6,555 bases of DNA from DASUTW01 sp035513995 (GTDB lineage: Bacteria > Actinomycetota > UBA4738 > CALAEC01). The translations under genes were made by a program, and so were the position numbers. The stretch covers positions 1-6,555 of the forward strand of contig DATKBL010000081.1 of assembly GCA_035513995.1 (NCBI GenBank), read 5' to 3'. The notes beneath the pieces are model-generated. The model was not told where the DNA came from. It ran no database searches and saw only the letters and a program-made list of their open reading frames with translations. This document shows positions 5,572 to 6,555 of the stretch, in pieces (position 1 is the first letter of the stretch; the number at the start of each line of letters is the position of its first letter).

Positions 5572-6555
5572 TCACGAGAACTCGGGGATGATCTCCTTGC
5601 CGTACGTCTCGATGATCGCGTCCGGGCCGTCCACGGACATGGCGTAGACGTTGAACTGGTCCACGCCCAGCCGCTCCAGCTCCCGGAGCTTCTCCTTGCA
5701 CTCGTCCACCGTGCCGATCACGCAGAAGCGGTCCACGATGTCGTCGGACACGAAGCTGGCGTGCTCGGCCCCCTGCTGGCCGTGCTCGCTGTAGTCGTAG
5801 TGTTCGCGCGCCACGATGAAGTCGGTGAGCTCGGAGGGCAGCTCGTCCTTCGCGTAGCGATTGACGAGATCCACCACGTGGTTGGAGACGAGCGCCGGAA
5901 ACCAGCGGACCTGCTCGCGCGCGGCGGCGAGGTCGTCGGAGATGAAGGTGGGGGCCGCGCTCATGATGCGGATCGCATCGGGGTCTCGGCCCGCCTCCTC
6001 GGCCCCCTGGCGCACGTAGCCCAGCGACCACTCCAGGATGAACGGGTCGGCCAGCTGCATGATCAGCCCGTCGGCGACGCGGCCCACCGCTCGCAGGGCC
6101 TTCGGACCGTACGCCGCGATCCACACCGGGAGCTCCCAGTGGGCCCACCCCAGCTTGATCGGCGTCCCGTCGTAGTCGACCTCGCGCCCGGCCACGAGGT
6201 CGCGGATCAGATCCGAGGCCCACTCCATGCGCTCGACGGAGACGGGCGTCTTCCCGATCACTCGGCGCGCGCTGTCCCCCCGCCCGATCCCCATATCCAT
6301 CCTGCCCCCCGAGATGTCGTCCAGGGTCGCCAGGACACTCGCCGTGACCGTGGGGTCCCTCGTGACGGGGTTGGTCACCAGGGGGCCCATGCGGATCCGC
6401 TCGGTCTCGGCGGCCATGAGCGTGAAGATCGGATAGATGTCCTGCCAGAGAACGTGCGAATCCCACATCCAGACGTAGTCGAAGCCGGCGCCCTCGGCCT
6501 GCACGGCCAGGTCGACCCATCGCCGCGGGGACGGGTCGGGCGCGAAGCACACCCC
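5572..6555 (-). CDS. Luciferase-like, probably F420-dependent oxidoreductase, 5' end missing
   Basis: This is a TIM-barrel flavin/F420 oxidoreductase of the bacterial luciferase-like family. Visible marks are the opening GVCFAPDPSP strand, AEGAGFDYVWMWDSH, TNPVTRDPTVTA (about 61-72, the region of the usual non-prolyl cis peptide), LDDISGGRMDMGIGRGDSARRVIG ending near residue 101 (cofactor-phosphate loop), and PVWIAAYGPKALRAVGRVADGLI. It seems to be the putative F420 group that I recall as CPS_4043-like and found beside hydantoinase genes, a memory to be checked. About 327 residues are visible. The frame is open to the right edge with a Gly codon before the GTG at 6550-6552, so the true start is a few codons outside and that GTG is probably internal. 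It is the first gene seen of the operon and may catalyse the redox step on the pyrimidine or hydantoin substrate. FMN use instead of F420 is possible. Confidence 0.85.
   Translation of the reverse strand, partial: GVCFAPDPSPRRWVDLAVQAEGAGFDYVWMWDSHVLWQDIYPIFTLMAAETERIRMGPLVTNPVTRDPTVTASVLATLDDISGGRMDMGIGRGDSARRVIGKTPVSVERMEWASDLIRDLVAGREVDYDGTPIKLGWAHWELPVWIAAYGPKALRAVGRVADGLIMQLADPFILEWSLGYVRQGAEEAGRDPDAIRIMSAAPTFISDDLAAAREQVRWFPALVSNHVVDLVNRYAKDELPSELTDFIVAREHYDYSEHGQQGAEHASFVSDDIVDRFCVIGTVDECKEKLRELERLGVDQFNVYAMSVDGPDAIIETYGKEIIPEFS

Noticed and set aside
6550..6552. GTG as the true start of the oxidoreductase
   Set aside because: The frame stays open to the window edge with a Gly codon before it, and family proteins normally have a few residues before the Gly-Val-x-Phe strand, so the start is probably outside.

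Overview
The window is high-GC DNA with the third-base bias, GTG starts and close gene packing of a high-GC actinobacterium. The class cannot be fixed from sequence alone. It has two parts: about 525 bp that look like the right end of an integrated element, and a compact five-gene catabolic operon on the minus strand that fills the rest.

Positions 1-525 (accessory side). A minus-strand reading frame of unknown function (about 308-1) runs off the left edge. Upstream of it lie a perfect tandem 12-bp direct repeat (347-370) and a non-coding stretch with short inverted repeats. At 485-525 is a clean 3' part of a tRNA-Glu(CTC) gene: anticodon loop, 3' side of the anticodon stem, variable loop, intact T arm and 3' acceptor strand. 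It has no 5' half. This is what the displaced end (attR) of an element integrated into the 3' end of a tRNA-Glu gene looks like. The element would lie to the left and host DNA would resume at about 526.

Positions 527-6555 (host side). Five minus-strand genes are read from right to left: a luciferase-like, probably F420-dependent oxidoreductase (5' end outside the window), a beta-ureidopropionase of the nitrilase superfamily, a class III omega-aminotransferase of the AGXT2/beta-alanine type, a dihydropyrimidinase (GTG start), and a CoA-acylating methylmalonate-semialdehyde dehydrogenase. Gaps are 13, -4, 2 and 12 bp, so this is one transcription unit. Its promoter is beyond the right edge.

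Together the last four enzymes make a complete lower route of reductive pyrimidine breakdown: dihydrouracil or dihydrothymine, then the N-carbamoyl beta-amino acid, then beta-alanine or beta-aminoisobutyrate, then malonate or methylmalonate semialdehyde, then acetyl-CoA or propionyl-CoA. The usual first enzyme, dihydropyrimidine dehydrogenase, is not in the window. The luciferase-like oxidoreductase holds the remaining place in the operon, so the most interesting hypothesis is that it does a redox step on the pyrimidine ring or a related ring compound. The dehydrogenase gene ends one base from the tRNA fragment, so the element appears to have integrated exactly at the end of this operon.
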